Source: Lachnospiraceae bacterium
GTDB taxonomy: Bacteria > Bacillota > Clostridia > Lachnospirales > Lachnospiraceae
Assembly: GCA_004558185.1 (NCBI GenBank)
Contig: SFDP01000003.1
Location: forward strand, 1 to 64,000
DNA: 64,000 nt
Direction of reading: 5' to 3'
The notes under the pieces were generated by a model, which saw only the letters and a program-made list of their open reading frames with translations, searched no databases and was not told the origin of the DNA. This document shows positions 18,356 to 28,119 of this stretch, piece after piece. The stretch's first letter is position 1, and each line of letters begins with the position of its first letter. Position numbers and translations under genes: made by a program.

Positions 18356-19744
18356 ATGGAAAAGACGATGGACAAGATTGTGGCACTGGCAAAATCCAGG
18401 GGATTTGTGTATCCCGGTTCTGAGATTTATGGCGGTCTGGCCAATACCTGGGACTACGGTAATCTTGGTGTGGAATTAAAGAACAATGTGAAAAAGGCAT
18501 GGTGGCAGAAGTTTATTATGGAAAATCCCCATAATGTAGGTGTGGACTGTGCTATCCTGATGAATCCCCAGACCTGGGTTGCCAGCGGACACCTGGGCGG
18601 CTTTTCAGATCCGTTAATGGATTGTAAGGAGTGTCATGAGCGTTTTCGTGCAGACAAACTGATCGAGGACTATGCTGCAGAGCATGGCATTGAGCTAAAA
18701 GGCAGTATTGACGGCTGGAGCCAGGATGAGATGAAGGAGTTTATCGAAGCCAAGCAAGTCCCCTGCCCTACCTGCGGAAAGCATAATTTTACGGATATCC
18801 GTCAGTTTAACCTGATGTTCAAGACCTTCCAGGGAGTAACGGAGGATGCAAAGAATACGGTGTATTTAAGACCGGAGACTGCACAGGGTATTTTCGTCAA
18901 CTTCAAGAACGTGCAGAGAACCTCACGAAAGAAAATCCCCTTCGGTATCGGGCAGATCGGGAAATCCTTCCGCAATGAGATCACTCCCGGCAACTTTACC
19001 TTCAGAACAAGAGAGTTTGAGCAGATGGAGTTGGAATTTTTCTGTGAGCCGGATACTGACCTGGAGTGGTTTGCTTACTGGAAATCCTTCTGTATCAACT
19101 GGCTGCAGACGCTGGGTATTAAAGAGGAAGAGATGCGGGTCAGGGATCATGATCAGGAGGAGTTGTCCTTCTATTCCAAAGCGACTACGGATATTGAGTT
19201 CTTATTCCCCTTCGGTTGGGGAGAGCTTTGGGGAATCGCAGACAGAACGGACTACGATCTGACTCAGCATCAGAATGTATCCGGGCAGGATATGACCTAC
19301 TTCGATGACCAGAAGGGGGAGAAGTATGTTCCCTATGTCATTGAACCCTCACTGGGAGCAGACCGTGTGGTGCTGGCCTTCTTGTGTGCTGCCTATGACG
19401 AGGAGGAAATCGGTGAAGGGGATGTACGTACCGTACTCCATTTTCATCCGGCACTGGCACCGGTAAAAATCGGCGTTCTCCCTCTGTCCAAAAAGCTGAA
19501 TGAGGGTGCCCAGAAGATTTATGAAGCCTTAAGCAAGAAATATAACTGCGAATACGACGATAGAGGAAATATCGGAAAAAGATATCGTCGCCAGGATGAG
19601 ATCGGAACACCCTTCTGTATTACTTATGACTTTGAATCTGAGGAGGATCAGAGTGTAACCGTTCGCTTCCGGGATTCTATGGAACAGGAAAGAGTGAAGA
19701 TTGCAGATCTGGATGCTTATTTTGCAGATAAATTTTTATTCTAA
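18356..19744 (+). CDS. glyS: Glycyl-tRNA synthetase, alpha2 (class II) type
   Basis: Charges tRNA-Gly. At 462 aa it is the single-chain dimeric form rather than the separate alpha and beta chains. It has an N-terminal class II core with [10 protein letters not shown] and [10 protein letters not shown], a Cys-containing insertion (CKECHERF and CPTCG) that could bind zinc, RPETAQGIF, and motif 2 [10 protein letters not shown] with [14 protein letters not shown]. Motif 3 is at EPSLGADR, followed by a C-terminal anticodon-binding domain. GAAGGAGACAGAGC precedes the ATG. It has its own promoter and terminator. Confidence 0.97.
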   Translation: MEKTMDKIVALAKSRGFVYPGSEIYGGLANTWDYGNLGVELKNNVKKAWWQKFIMENPHNVGVDCAILMNPQTWVASGHLGGFSDPLMDCKECHERFRADKLIEDYAAEHGIELKGSIDGWSQDEMKEFIEAKQVPCPTCGKHNFTDIRQFNLMFKTFQGVTEDAKNTVYLRPETAQGIFVNFKNVQRTSRKKIPFGIGQIGKSFRNEITPGNFTFRTREFEQMELEFFCEPDTDLEWFAYWKSFCINWLQTLGIKEEEMRVRDHDQEELSFYSKATTDIEFLFPFGWGELWGIADRTDYDLTQHQNVSGQDMTYFDDQKGEKYVPYVIEPSLGADRVVLAFLCAAYDEEEIGEGDVRTVLHFHPALAPVKIGVLPLSKKLNEGAQKIYEALSKKYNCEYDDRGNIGKRYRRQDEIGTPFCITYDFESEEDQSVTVRFRDSMEQERVKIADLDAYFADKFLF

Positions 19745-19750
19745 ACAGCA

Positions 19751-19773
19751 GGGGACCTTAGGGTCCCCCTTTT
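19751..19773 (+). terminator. Terminator of glyS
   Basis: GGGGACC (19751-19757) pairs with GGTCCCC (19762-19768) over a 4-nt loop, followed by C and four T. Confidence 0.8.
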
Positions 19774-19799
19774 GAAAGAATAGATGGAGAGGAGAAGGA

Positions 19800-20783
19800 A
19801 TGTCCATTAGAATACACAACTTTATGGGAAAGCTGGGCTGGGAATTACAAAAGCGGGTGCCTAATTTTTCCAGCAACAGCTATCTTACCCTGCAGTTCTT
19901 AAGCAGAAGAAAGTCCCAAAAGGAATATATTGATTATTTTTATGGGGAGGGAGAGGAGGCGCCCTTTCCCCTGATCGTGAATCTGGAAACGATCAACCGG
20001 TGCAACAGCACCTGCTCCTTTTGTACGGCCAATAAGTATGCGGAGAAACGGCCCTATAAGCGGATGGAGGATGAGCTGTTTTACCGTATTATCGACCAGC
20101 TGAAGGATTGGGGTTATAAGGGACACCTGACCTTATATGGAAATAATGAGCCATGGCTGGATACCCGAATCGTTGAATTCCATCGCTATTGCAGAGAACA
20201 GCTCCCTGATTGCTTTATTTTTATGTCTACCAACGGACTGTTGCTGGATATTGATAAAGTAAAGGCGATTACGCCTTATGTAGATCAGCTCATTATTAAT
20301 AATTACTGTTTGGATATGAAGCTGCATGATAATGTGGCTGAAATATATGAATATGTCAAAAAGAATCCCGAAGAATTTGAACAGGTGGATATCTTGATTC
20401 AGATTCGCTATATGGAAGCGGTTCTGACCAATCGTGCAGGCAGCGCTCCCAATAAAAAGAACACAACGAAGGTGATCAAAGAAACCTGTCTGATGCCATT
20501 TACCGATATGTTTATCTTTCCTGATGGAAGAATGGGAATCTGCTGCTGCGATAATCTTGAGGTAACTACCCTGGCAGACCTGAATACTACTCCGCTGAAA
20601 GAGGCGTGGAACAGTGCAGAATACAGACGGGTCAGAGAGGCGATCAGGGAGGGAAGGCAAAACTTTCCATTCTGTAAATTCTGTGACTTTATTGATGCGG
20701 GGCTGAGAATGGATGCAGTGGATGATGTTTTAAAAAACAGCGGTACAATGAGAGGAGCAAGACAGTCACTTTTTTCAAAATAA
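19800..20783 (+). CDS. Radical SAM protein with SPASM-type C terminus
   Basis: Protein of 327 aa. CNSTCSFC (68-75) is the CxxxCxxC motif binding the SAM-cleaving 4Fe-4S cluster, followed by a GNNEPW segment in place of the usual GGEP. The C-terminal part has further Cys in CLMPF, ICCCD and FCKFCDF, matching a SPASM/Twitch auxiliary cluster domain. Proteins of this kind modify peptides, sugars or cell-wall parts, and nothing nearby tells the substrate. It stands alone between glyS and cheY. GGAGAGGAGAAGG precedes the ATG. Confidence 0.85.
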   Translation: MSIRIHNFMGKLGWELQKRVPNFSSNSYLTLQFLSRRKSQKEYIDYFYGEGEEAPFPLIVNLETINRCNSTCSFCTANKYAEKRPYKRMEDELFYRIIDQLKDWGYKGHLTLYGNNEPWLDTRIVEFHRYCREQLPDCFIFMSTNGLLLDIDKVKAITPYVDQLIINNYCLDMKLHDNVAEIYEYVKKNPEEFEQVDILIQIRYMEAVLTNRAGSAPNKKNTTKVIKETCLMPFTDMFIFPDGRMGICCCDNLEVTTLADLNTTPLKEAWNSAEYRRVREAIREGRQNFPFCKFCDFIDAGLRMDAVDDVLKNSGTMRGARQSLFSK

Positions 20784-20819
20784 AAGAGGAATAAAGTTCT
20801 GATTAACAGTAAAAAAGAT

Positions 20820-20848
20820 TTGAATTTTTGGTTCATATTTGATATGAT
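20820..20848 (+). promoter_or_regulatory. Promoter of cheY
   Basis: TTGAAT (20820-20825), 17 bp, TATGAT (20843-20848), about 35 nt before the cheY start. Confidence 0.65.
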
Positions 20849-20888
20849 GAAAAATGTTCAAATTTTCTGCAAAAGAGAGGGATTCAGT

Positions 20889-21254
20889 ATGGGACAGTCA
20901 GTTTTGGTGTGTGATGATGCTGCCTTTATGCGATTAATGTTAAAGAATATTCTGGAGCAGCATGGCTATAGAGTAGTAGGTGAAGCGGTAAATGGCAACG
21001 ATGCCATTAATAAGTATAAGCAGCTTAAGCCGGACCTGGTTACAATGGATATTACCATGCCTGACATGAATGGGATTGAGGCGGTTAAGGCCATCCGTGC
21101 TTTCGATTCGAAAGCGAAGATCATTATGTGCTCTGCCATGGGACAGCAGGTCATGGTGGTAGAGGCTATTCAGGCAGGCGCCAGTGATTTTATTGTCAAG
21201 CCCTTCCATGCCGATCAGGTAATGGAGGCCTTACGCAAAGTGATGTCGTTTTAA
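20889..21254 (+). CDS. cheY: CheY-type chemotaxis response regulator
   Basis: Single receiver domain, 121 aa. It has the acid pair Asp9/Asp10, the phosphate acceptor Asp54 (LVTMDITMP), Ser82 and Lys104 (VKPF). There is no output domain, so it probably acts by binding a partner such as the flagellar switch. AGAGAGGG is 7 nt before ATG 20889; the open frame reaches further upstream but that part overlaps the promoter. No chemotaxis operon is adjacent; a cheR gene lies 28 kb away, which points to scattered motility genes. Confidence 0.9.
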   Translation: MGQSVLVCDDAAFMRLMLKNILEQHGYRVVGEAVNGNDAINKYKQLKPDLVTMDITMPDMNGIEAVKAIRAFDSKAKIIMCSAMGQQVMVVEAIQAGASDFIVKPFHADQVMEALRKVMSF

Positions 21255-21270
21255 ACTCAACTAAACAGAA

Positions 21271-21324
21271 GCAAAAGGAAAGCTGTGTAACAGCGATTTT
21301 GCGAATGGGATTCTGAATAGTTAC
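21271..21324 (+). repeat. Dispersed 54-nt repeat, copy A
   Basis: This 54-nt segment shares 48 positions with 32935-32988. It contains nested inverted repeats: GCAAAA (21271-21276) with TTTTGC, and GCTGT with ACAGC inside, so it can fold into a stem-loop of about 32 nt followed by a conserved GAATGGG...TGAATAGT tail. It begins 17 nt after the cheY stop codon and ends just before the alaS ribosome site. Confidence 0.8.
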
Positions 21325-21344
21325 AGGATTTGGAGGAGACAGAG

Positions 21345-23996
21345 ATGAAGCCATATGGAGTTAATGAGTTACGGAAAATGTATCTGGAGTTTTTTGAATC
21401 AAAGGGCCATCTTGCCAAAGGGAGCTATTCGCTTGTTCCGCACAATGACAATTCGTTATTGCTGATTAACGCCGGTATGGCTCCCTTGAAGCCTTATTTT
21501 ACCGGACAGGAGATCCCTCCCAGAAAGAGGATGACCACCTGTCAGAAATGTGTCAGAACAGGCGATATTGAAAATGTCGGAAAAACGGCCAGACATCTTA
21601 CCTTTTTTGAAATGCTGGGTAATTTTTCCTTTGGAGATTATTTTAAAAAGGAAGCTATTGAATGGAGCTGGGAGTTTTTGACTAAAGTCATCGGTATGGA
21701 TCCTGAGAGGCTCTATCCCTCCATTTATTTTGAAGATGAAGAAGCATTTGAAATCTGGAACAGGGATATCGGCATACCGGCAGATAGAATCACCCGTTTT
21801 TATCGTGATGAAAATGGGAAATGTGATAATTTCTGGGAGCATGGCGCAGGACCTTGCGGGCCATGCTCTGAGATCTACTATGATCGCGGCGAAAAATATG
21901 GCTGCCATCGCCCGGACTGTAAAGTGGGCTGTGAATGCGATCGGTTTATGGAGGTCTGGAATAACGTTTTTACCCAATACGATGGTGACGGAAAAGGAAA
22001 TTATACGGAGCTTGCCAATAAGAACATCGATACAGGGATGGGTCTTGAGCGTTTGGCAGTAGTGGTGCAGGATGTGGGCTCTGTTTTCGATATCGATACC
22101 ATGAAAGCCATTCGGGATCGCATCTGTGAGATCGCCGGCACCAGCTATGGTGAGGAGGAAGAAAAGGATATTTCTATCCGACTGATTACAGATCATATCC
22201 GTTCAGCCACCTTCCTGATTTCAGACGGTGTCATGCCCTCCAATGAGGGACGGGGCTATGTGCTCAGGCGATTGATCCGAAGGGTAGCCAGACATGGAAG
22301 GCTTTTAGGGATTCAGGAGCAGTTTTTGGCCAATTTAAGTCAGACAGTGATCGCAGAGTCCAAGGATGGTTATCCTGAATTGGAAGAAAAGAAAGCCTTT
22401 ATTTTGAATGTGCTGACCCAGGAAGAAAGTAAATTTGACAAGACCATTGACCAGGGGTTGGCCATTTTGAAGGAAATGAAGGCTGTGATGAACGGGGAAG
22501 GCCGCACAGAACTTTCCGGTGAAGAAGCCTTTAAACTCTATGATACTTATGGGTTTCCTCTGGATTTAACCCAGGAGATTTTGGCTGAAGACGGTATGAC
22601 CCTGGATGAAGAAGGCTTCAAGGCAGCCATGGAGAACCAGAGAGAAACCGCCAGAAAGAGACGTAAGGAAACCAATTATATGGGAGCAGATGCAACCGTA
22701 TATGATTCCATCGATCCTTCAATCACCTCCGTCTTCGTAGGCTATGACCGACTGACTCATGAATCCCGGGTAACGGTATTGACCACGGAAACCGAACTGA
22801 CAGAAGCCCTGTCCGATGGACAGGTAGGAACCATCATCGTAGATGAGACGCCGTTCTATGCCACGATGGGCGGACAAAGTGCGGACATCGGCAGCATCGT
22901 TGGAACGGAGGGAGAGTTTACGGTAAAGGATACGGTAAAGCTGCCTGGTGGTAAAATAGGCCATATCGGACAGATGACCAGAGGAATGATCAAAAGGGGA
23001 GATCAGGTCTTGCTTCAGGTGGAGGCAGAGAACCGAAGCAATACCTGCAAAAACCATAGTGCAACCCATCTATTGCACAAAGCCCTGAGAGAGGTTCTGG
23101 GCACTCATGTGGAACAGGCCGGCTCTCTTGTTGACGGACACCATCTCCGGTTCGATTTCAGTCATTTTGCAGCGATGACCGATGAGGAGCTTAGCCGTGT
23201 AGAAAATCTGGTAAACGAAAAGATTGAAGAGAATCTGGAAGTAGTTACTGAGGAAATGAGTGTGGAGGATGCCAAAAGGGCAGGAGCTATGGCACTCTTC
23301 GGAGAAAAATATGGAGAAACCGTAAGAGTTTTGAGTATGGGAGATTTCTCTATTGAGCTTTGCGGTGGCACCCATGTAAAAAATACGGGAACCATTTCCA
23401 GCTTTAAGATTATTTCCGAGAGCGGAGTTGCGGCAGGAGTTCGCCGCATTGAAGCTCTTACCGGAAAAGGGGTAACCGCTTATTATCAACAGATGGAGAA
23501 GAGTCTGGAGCAGGCAGCCAAAGTGCTTAAGACGACCCCGGGCAAGGTTACGGAGAAAATTGAGCATTTGCTGGCAGAGCTCAAAGGCCTGCAGAGCGAG
23601 AATGAATCCATGAAATCCCGACTGGCCAAGGATGCGTTGGGAGACGTAATGGATCAGGTGAAGGAGATCAAAGGAGTGAATCTTTTGGCTGCTTCCCTGA
23701 AAGGAGTAGACATGAACGGTCTTCGTGAGCTGGGTGACCAGCTAAAGGAGAAGCTGGGAGAAGGCGTTATCCTTTTGGCTTCAGAAACGGAGGGCAAGGT
23801 GAATCTGATGGCGATGGCCACGGATGAAGCCATGAAGAAGGGAGCTCATGCAGGTAATCTGATTAAAGGAATTGCTTCTCTTGTAGGAGGAGGAGGCGGC
23901 GGCCGTCCCAATATGGCTCAGGCCGGAGGAAAGAATCCCGGAGGTATCGCAGAAGCCCTTGAGGAAGCGGTGAGGATTCTGGAAAAACAACTATAA
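21345..23996 (+). CDS. alaS: Alanyl-tRNA synthetase
   Basis: Charges tRNA-Ala and edits mischarged Ser and Gly; 883 aa. It has an N-terminal class II core (FFESKGH, RMTTCQKCVRTGDIENVG, HLTFFEMLGNFSFGDYF), a tRNA-binding middle, and an editing domain with NHSATHLLH and CGGTHV supplying the zinc ligands. A coiled segment and a DHHA1 domain end in the Gly-rich GGGGGGRPNMAQAGG. The start is ATG 21345, 6 nt after GGAGGAG; TTG 21330 is inside that site. No T-box is visible upstream; the repeat fills the gap. Confidence 0.98.
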   Translation: MKPYGVNELRKMYLEFFESKGHLAKGSYSLVPHNDNSLLLINAGMAPLKPYFTGQEIPPRKRMTTCQKCVRTGDIENVGKTARHLTFFEMLGNFSFGDYFKKEAIEWSWEFLTKVIGMDPERLYPSIYFEDEEAFEIWNRDIGIPADRITRFYRDENGKCDNFWEHGAGPCGPCSEIYYDRGEKYGCHRPDCKVGCECDRFMEVWNNVFTQYDGDGKGNYTELANKNIDTGMGLERLAVVVQDVGSVFDIDTMKAIRDRICEIAGTSYGEEEEKDISIRLITDHIRSATFLISDGVMPSNEGRGYVLRRLIRRVARHGRLLGIQEQFLANLSQTVIAESKDGYPELEEKKAFILNVLTQEESKFDKTIDQGLAILKEMKAVMNGEGRTELSGEEAFKLYDTYGFPLDLTQEILAEDGMTLDEEGFKAAMENQRETARKRRKETNYMGADATVYDSIDPSITSVFVGYDRLTHESRVTVLTTETELTEALSDGQVGTIIVDETPFYATMGGQSADIGSIVGTEGEFTVKDTVKLPGGKIGHIGQMTRGMIKRGDQVLLQVEAENRSNTCKNHSATHLLHKALREVLGTHVEQAGSLVDGHHLRFDFSHFAAMTDEELSRVENLVNEKIEENLEVVTEEMSVEDAKRAGAMALFGEKYGETVRVLSMGDFSIELCGGTHVKNTGTISSFKIISESGVAAGVRRIEALTGKGVTAYYQQMEKSLEQAAKVLKTTPGKVTEKIEHLLAELKGLQSENESMKSRLAKDALGDVMDQVKEIKGVNLLAASLKGVDMNGLRELGDQLKEKLGEGVILLASETEGKVNLMAMATDEAMKKGAHAGNLIKGIASLVGGGGGGRPNMAQAGGKNPGGIAEALEEAVRILEKQL

Positions 23997-24060
23997 GGGA
24001 AGATTTCTGCAGGACAAAAGTGGAAAACAGAAAAAATGCGGAAAAAATTTCAAAAAAAGG

Positions 24061-24088
24061 TTGACGAAGAGAGAATTTTTGCTATAAT
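24061..24088 (+). promoter_or_regulatory. Promoter of rpsU
   Basis: TTGACG (24061-24066), 16 bp, TATAAT (24083-24088), giving a leader of about 100 nt before rpsU. This is the expected strength for a ribosomal protein gene. Confidence 0.8.
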
Positions 24089-24196
24089 ATATTTTGTATG
24101 TATCGGCGGTGATTTTTTGCCTGTTGATTCATATAGAAAATAAACCCAAATCAGTCATGTTGCTAGGAAGGGACTGAAGGGAGGTTAGGGTGTAGG

Positions 24197-24373
24197 ATGT
24201 CAAACGTAATCGTAAAAGAGAACGAGACTTTAGACAGCGCTTTACGTCGTTTTAAAAGAAGCTGCGCTAAGGCTGGTATTCAGCAGGAGATTCGTAAGAG
24301 AGAGCATTACGAGAAGCCAAGCGTAAGACGTAAGAAGAAATCTGAAGCGGCAAGAAAACGTAAATATAATTAA
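24197..24373 (+). CDS. rpsU: 30S ribosomal protein S21
   Basis: Small basic ribosomal protein of 58 aa. It begins [20 protein letters not shown] and ends in a Lys/Arg-rich tail, as S21 does. AGGG and GGAGG lie within 13 nt of ATG 24197. It has its own strong promoter and a strong terminator. Confidence 0.96.
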   Translation: MSNVIVKENETLDSALRRFKRSCAKAGIQQEIRKREHYEKPSVRRKKKSEAARKRKYN

Positions 24374-24380
24374 TCAATGG

Positions 24381-24414
24381 AATCCCTGATAGGTCTATCA
24401 GGGATTTTATTTTT
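24381..24414 (+). terminator. Terminator of rpsU
   Basis: AATCCCTGATAG (24381-24392) pairs perfectly with CTATCAGGGATT (24395-24406), followed by TTATTTT. The T-rich run is on the plus strand. Confidence 0.92.
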
Positions 24415-24489
24415 GGGAATAGTCCGGCAGATGAATATTTTTCCATGCAGGTCATAGAAATAAGGATAAGAAGATTGAAAGGATACCTG

Positions 24490-25665
24490 ATGAAAAAAAG
24501 ACTGTGTTCATTTCTATGTATTATTCTTATTCTGGGTCTGCTTCCCATGATCCCGGCCCGGGGAGAAGAGGTGAGTCTGCATGGTCCCTCTGCAATTTTG
24601 ATGGAAAGCAAAACCGGTACGGTGATCTATGAAAAAAGTCCGGATGAGGTAAGGAGCCCTGCCAGCATAACCAAAATCATGACATTGCTGTTGATTTTTG
24701 AGGCACTGGAAGAAAAGCAAATTACCCTGGAGGAAAAGGTCATTACCAGCGCCCATGCCAAATCCATGGGAGGCTCCCAGGTTTTTTTGGAAGAAGGGGA
24801 GGAACAAACGGTAGATACACTGATCAAATGTATTGCAGTTGCCAGTGGAAACGATGCCTCAGTGGCTATGGCAGAGCATATCGCCGGAAGTGAGGAGGCT
24901 TTTGTGGAAATGATGAATCAAAAGGCAGTGGAAATGGGGCTTGAGAATACGCATTTTGTGGACTGCTGCGGCCTAAGTGCATCGGATGACCATCATACCT
25001 CAGCCAGAGATGTGGCCTTAATGTCCAAAGAATTGATTACCCGTTTTCCCCAGGTTTTTACTTATACGACCATATGGATGGAGGATATTACCCATGTAAC
25101 AAAAAAGGGAGAAAGTATCTTTACTCTATCATCCACCAATAAGCTGCTGAAGCAGTATCCTTATGCCAACGGATTAAAAACAGGCTCCACCGACAAAGCA
25201 AAATACTGCCTGTCTGCAACAGCAGAGAAAGATGGTATTCAACTGATTGCAGTAGTTATGGGTGCACCGGATCATAAGGTGCGGTTTCAGGATTGCCAAA
25301 CACTGCTCAATTACGGCTTTGCCAAGGCACATTTTTACGAAGATCGTCAGGAAACCGGTTTTGTGCCTTTGCCGGTAGACGGGGGAGTAGTGGAAGAACT
25401 GTCGATATCCTATGAAAGTGCCTTTACATATCTGGATTTGGAAGGCAACGATTTAAGCAAGGTGAATAAGGAGGAGCGTCTGCCCCAGCGAGTTTTGGCA
25501 CCCATAAATAAAGGGGATAAGGTAGGAGAGGCAGTATATTTTCTTGGGGAAAAGAAGATCGGGAGTGTAGCTATTGTGGCCGATGAAGCCGTCGCAAAAG
25601 CAGGAATATCAGATTGTTTTAAAAAGGTATGGATAAAATGGCTTTTAGGAAAAGAAAAGATGTGA
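24490..25665 (+). CDS. D-alanyl-D-alanine carboxypeptidase, DacF-like (S11)
   Basis: Penicillin-binding carboxypeptidase that trims the terminal D-Ala of peptidoglycan stem peptides; 391 aa. A signal peptide (about 1-25, cut near ARGEE) exports it. All three active motifs are present: SITK (59-62), SGN (119-121) and KTG (230-232). A PBP5-type C-terminal domain is followed by an amphipathic end (VWIKWLLGKEK) for membrane binding. ATG 24490 has AAAGG 7 nt upstream; ATG 24445 would put extra residues before the signal peptide. Its position before scpAB resembles other Clostridia. Confidence 0.93.
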   Translation: MKKRLCSFLCIILILGLLPMIPARGEEVSLHGPSAILMESKTGTVIYEKSPDEVRSPASITKIMTLLLIFEALEEKQITLEEKVITSAHAKSMGGSQVFLEEGEEQTVDTLIKCIAVASGNDASVAMAEHIAGSEEAFVEMMNQKAVEMGLENTHFVDCCGLSASDDHHTSARDVALMSKELITRFPQVFTYTTIWMEDITHVTKKGESIFTLSSTNKLLKQYPYANGLKTGSTDKAKYCLSATAEKDGIQLIAVVMGAPDHKVRFQDCQTLLNYGFAKAHFYEDRQETGFVPLPVDGGVVEELSISYESAFTYLDLEGNDLSKVNKEERLPQRVLAPINKGDKVGEAVYFLGEKKIGSVAIVADEAVAKAGISDCFKKVWIKWLLGKEKM

Positions 25666-25713
25666 TAAGATAAATAAGTATGTTTTCCCTGTACGCAGAA
25701 AGGAGAAAAAGCA

Positions 25714-26601
25714 TTGAGCAGTTGGTTATGGATAATTCTCTGTGCAGGTATCGCTTTGGCCTGCTTTTTTGTGTTCATTATGGTGGTTGACGGCAATCGG
25801 TTCAGAGTGGTTTCCTATCACCTTAAAAGCGATAAGATAGAAAAACCGCATCGTTTCGTACTGCTTGCAGATCTGCATAATAAAAGCTATGGGAAGAATA
25901 ACGACAGATTGATCGCTCAAATCAAGGCTCTTGGGCCGGAGGCTGTTTATATGGCCGGGGATATGATGACGGCGAAAAACGGCTGTGCCTATGATCAGGC
26001 AGTAAAACTGATCCGGGAGCTTTCCCGTGAATATCCTCTTTATTACAGTATGGGAAACCATGAAAGCCGGCTGTTTTTACACCCTGAGGCTTACGGTAAT
26101 CTGTGGGAGGATTATGAAGCGAAGCTGAAGGAGACCGGAGTCTGGCTTTTGCGTAATCAGAGAAGGCATCAGGGAAGCGAACTGGCAGTAAGTGGATTGG
26201 ATATGGAGGATAGATTCTATCGACATTTTAGGCTTCTTCCCATGTCCGGGGAATATTTGAACAAGATTCTGGGGGCTCCTGACGCTGACCGCTATCAGAT
26301 TCTGCTTGCCCATAATCCCGATTATTTCAGTTCCTACGCAGATTGGGGGGCAGATTTGGTGCTCTCCGGTCATGTACATGGGGGCGTAATGCGCCTTCCT
26401 CTGGTCGGAGGGGTGATTTCTCCTGCACTTCGCCTGTTTCCTAAATATGACGGGGGAGTATTCAGAGAGGGAAAGACCACGATGGTTCTCAGCAGAGGAC
26501 TGGGTATGCACACTTTGCCGGTACGAATATTCAATCCCGGAGAATTGGTGCTGATTACCCTGAGCCCGGAGAGAGAGCTTGTCAAAAAAGAAGAAAATTA
26601 G
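25714..26601 (+). CDS. Membrane-anchored metallophosphoesterase (YaeI/YkuE type)
   Basis: Protein of 295 aa with one N-terminal transmembrane segment (about 5-25) and a calcineurin-like domain. The dinuclear metal site is visible as ADLHN, AGDMM, GNHE, AHNPD and SGHVHGG. Relatives act on phosphorylated lipids such as UDP-diacylglucosamine or on phosphodiesters; the substrate here is open. The start is TTG 25714, with AGGAG 8 nt before it and no in-frame ATG nearby that would keep the anchor. It lies between dacF and scpA. Confidence 0.88.
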   Translation: MSSWLWIILCAGIALACFFVFIMVVDGNRFRVVSYHLKSDKIEKPHRFVLLADLHNKSYGKNNDRLIAQIKALGPEAVYMAGDMMTAKNGCAYDQAVKLIRELSREYPLYYSMGNHESRLFLHPEAYGNLWEDYEAKLKETGVWLLRNQRRHQGSELAVSGLDMEDRFYRHFRLLPMSGEYLNKILGAPDADRYQILLAHNPDYFSSYADWGADLVLSGHVHGGVMRLPLVGGVISPALRLFPKYDGGVFREGKTTMVLSRGLGMHTLPVRIFNPGELVLITLSPERELVKKEEN

Positions 26602-26675
26602 TAAAATATGGTACCGTAAGGCCGAATTTTTTGGCCGGACTACCAATGCTGCCGGGCAGCAGAATGAGAGAAGCT

Positions 26676-27428
26676 ATGGCCATATCGATTAAGCTGCAGG
26701 TTTTTGAGGGACCTCTTGACCTGCTACTGCATCTAATTGAGAAAAATAAAATAGATATTTATGATATTCCTATTGTAGAAATCACCAGACAGTATATGGA
26801 TTATATCAAAGAGCTGGAGACAGAGGATATGAACGTCATGAGCGAGTTTTTGCTGATGGCAGCAACTCTTCTGGATATTAAATGCAGGATGCTCCTTCCC
26901 AGAGAGGTGAATGAGGATGGAGAAGAGGAGGATCCAAGAGAAGAACTGGTTCAGCAGCTTTTGGAATATAAAATGTACAAATATATGTCCTTTGAGCTGA
27001 AGGATAGACAACTGGATGCAGATAAGAATTACTATAAGGCGCCAACCATCCCGGAGGAGGTGGTAGCCTATCAGCCTCCTGTGGATTATGACGAACTCTT
27101 TGGAGATATTACCCTTAGAAAGCTCCATGAGATTTTTCAGGCTACGCTGAAACGCCAGGAGGACAAGATCGATCCTATTAGAAGCCAGTTTGGGCGAATC
27201 GAGAAGGATGAGATTAACATGGATGAAAAGCTGAGCTACATTCAGAATTATATTCGGCAGAATAAGACCTTTAGCTTCAAAAATCTTTTGGAAAAGAATC
27301 ATAACAAAATGGAAATCGTAATTACCTTTCTGACGGTGTTGGAAATGATGAAGATGGGGCAGATCACCATAGTACAGGAGCATCTGTTTGATGATATTAT
27401 CATCACCTCTAATGAACCGGTAGAGTAA
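26676..27428 (+). CDS. scpA: Segregation and condensation protein A (ScpA kleisin)
   Basis: Kleisin that bridges the SMC heads in the bacterial condensin complex; about 250 aa. The N terminus has the family pattern LQVFEGPLDLLLHLIEKNKI and DIYDIPIVEITRQY, and the C terminus ends in a winged-helix segment (FLTVLEMMKMGQI). Several start codons are possible (TTG 26631, ATG 26646, 26664, 26676). ATG 26676 is chosen because GAGAG lies 5 nt upstream and the conserved sequence starts soon after. It is followed by scpB in the same direction. Confidence 0.95.
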   Translation: MAISIKLQVFEGPLDLLLHLIEKNKIDIYDIPIVEITRQYMDYIKELETEDMNVMSEFLLMAATLLDIKCRMLLPREVNEDGEEEDPREELVQQLLEYKMYKYMSFELKDRQLDADKNYYKAPTIPEEVVAYQPPVDYDELFGDITLRKLHEIFQATLKRQEDKIDPIRSQFGRIEKDEINMDEKLSYIQNYIRQNKTFSFKNLLEKNHNKMEIVITFLTVLEMMKMGQITIVQEHLFDDIIITSNEPVE

Positions 27429-27505
27429 AAGGATAGGAGGAAGCAACCGGGGATTTATCCTGATGCGCAGAGTTCCCGGAATTAAAATGCTGCGGAGGCG
27501 GCAGA

Positions 27506-28087
27506 ATGAGAGGAAAAATGGAAAGAGAAAAGCAGGAGGCGGTACTGGAAGCCGTTCTATTCACCATGGGGGAATCCGTTGAACTGACGAAGCTGGCAGA
27601 GGTAATTGAAGAGGACAAAGAAACTACCAGAGCGATTTTATATAAAATGAAAGATAAGCTGGCTCTAAGCGACCGGGGCATTGATCTCATTGAGTTAGAG
27701 GATTCCTTTCAGCTTTGTACCAAGACTGAACTGTATGAGTATCTGATTAAAATTGCCAAAAATCCCAGAAAATATGTATTAACAGATGCCTGTCTGGAAA
27801 CCCTTTCTATTATTGCTTATAAGCAGCCGATTACCCGCTCGGAGATCGAAAAGGTAAGAGGGGTGAGCTGTGACCATGCCATTAATCGTTTGATCGAGTT
27901 TGAGCTGGTTACAGAGCTTGGAAGAATGGATGCACCCGGCAGGCCGCTTCTGTTTGGAACTACAGAGGAATTTTTGCGAAGATTCGGTATCCATTCCCTG
28001 GAGGCACTGCCTAAGCTGAATCCCATCCAGGTGGAGGAATTTAAGGAGCAGGCTGAACAGGAGATTGAACTGCAGCTTGGGGTATAG
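27506..28087 (+). CDS. scpB: Segregation and condensation protein B (ScpB)
   Basis: Winged-helix partner of ScpA in the SMC condensin; 193 aa. Two winged-helix domains are recognisable, the second with ETLSIIAYKQPITRSEIEKV and GRMDAPGRPLLFGTTEEFL. GGAGG ends 7 nt before ATG 27506. It is co-oriented with scpA at 77 nt, and the ABC exporter genes start 32 nt later. Confidence 0.96.
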   Translation: MRGKMEREKQEAVLEAVLFTMGESVELTKLAEVIEEDKETTRAILYKMKDKLALSDRGIDLIELEDSFQLCTKTELYEYLIKIAKNPRKYVLTDACLETLSIIAYKQPITRSEIEKVRGVSCDHAINRLIEFELVTELGRMDAPGRPLLFGTTEEFLRRFGIHSLEALPKLNPIQVEEFKEQAEQEIELQLGV

Positions 28088-28119
28088 ATTGCAGCTAAGC
28101 TACGACATTGGAGGAAGGT

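Noticed and set aside
21456-22196. Long minus-strand open frame inside alaS (246 codons)
   Set aside because: It lies fully within the conserved catalytic part of alaS, has no ribosome site and no recognisable protein features.
24089-24196. Riboswitch in the rpsU leader
   Set aside because: The leader of about 100 nt shows no aptamer motif that I recognise; only the promoter and ribosome site can be supported.
26733-27446. Long minus-strand open frame opposite scpA (237 codons)
   Set aside because: Its hydrophobic residues come from antisense reading of the acidic, helical scpA coding sequence; there is no ribosome site or family pattern.
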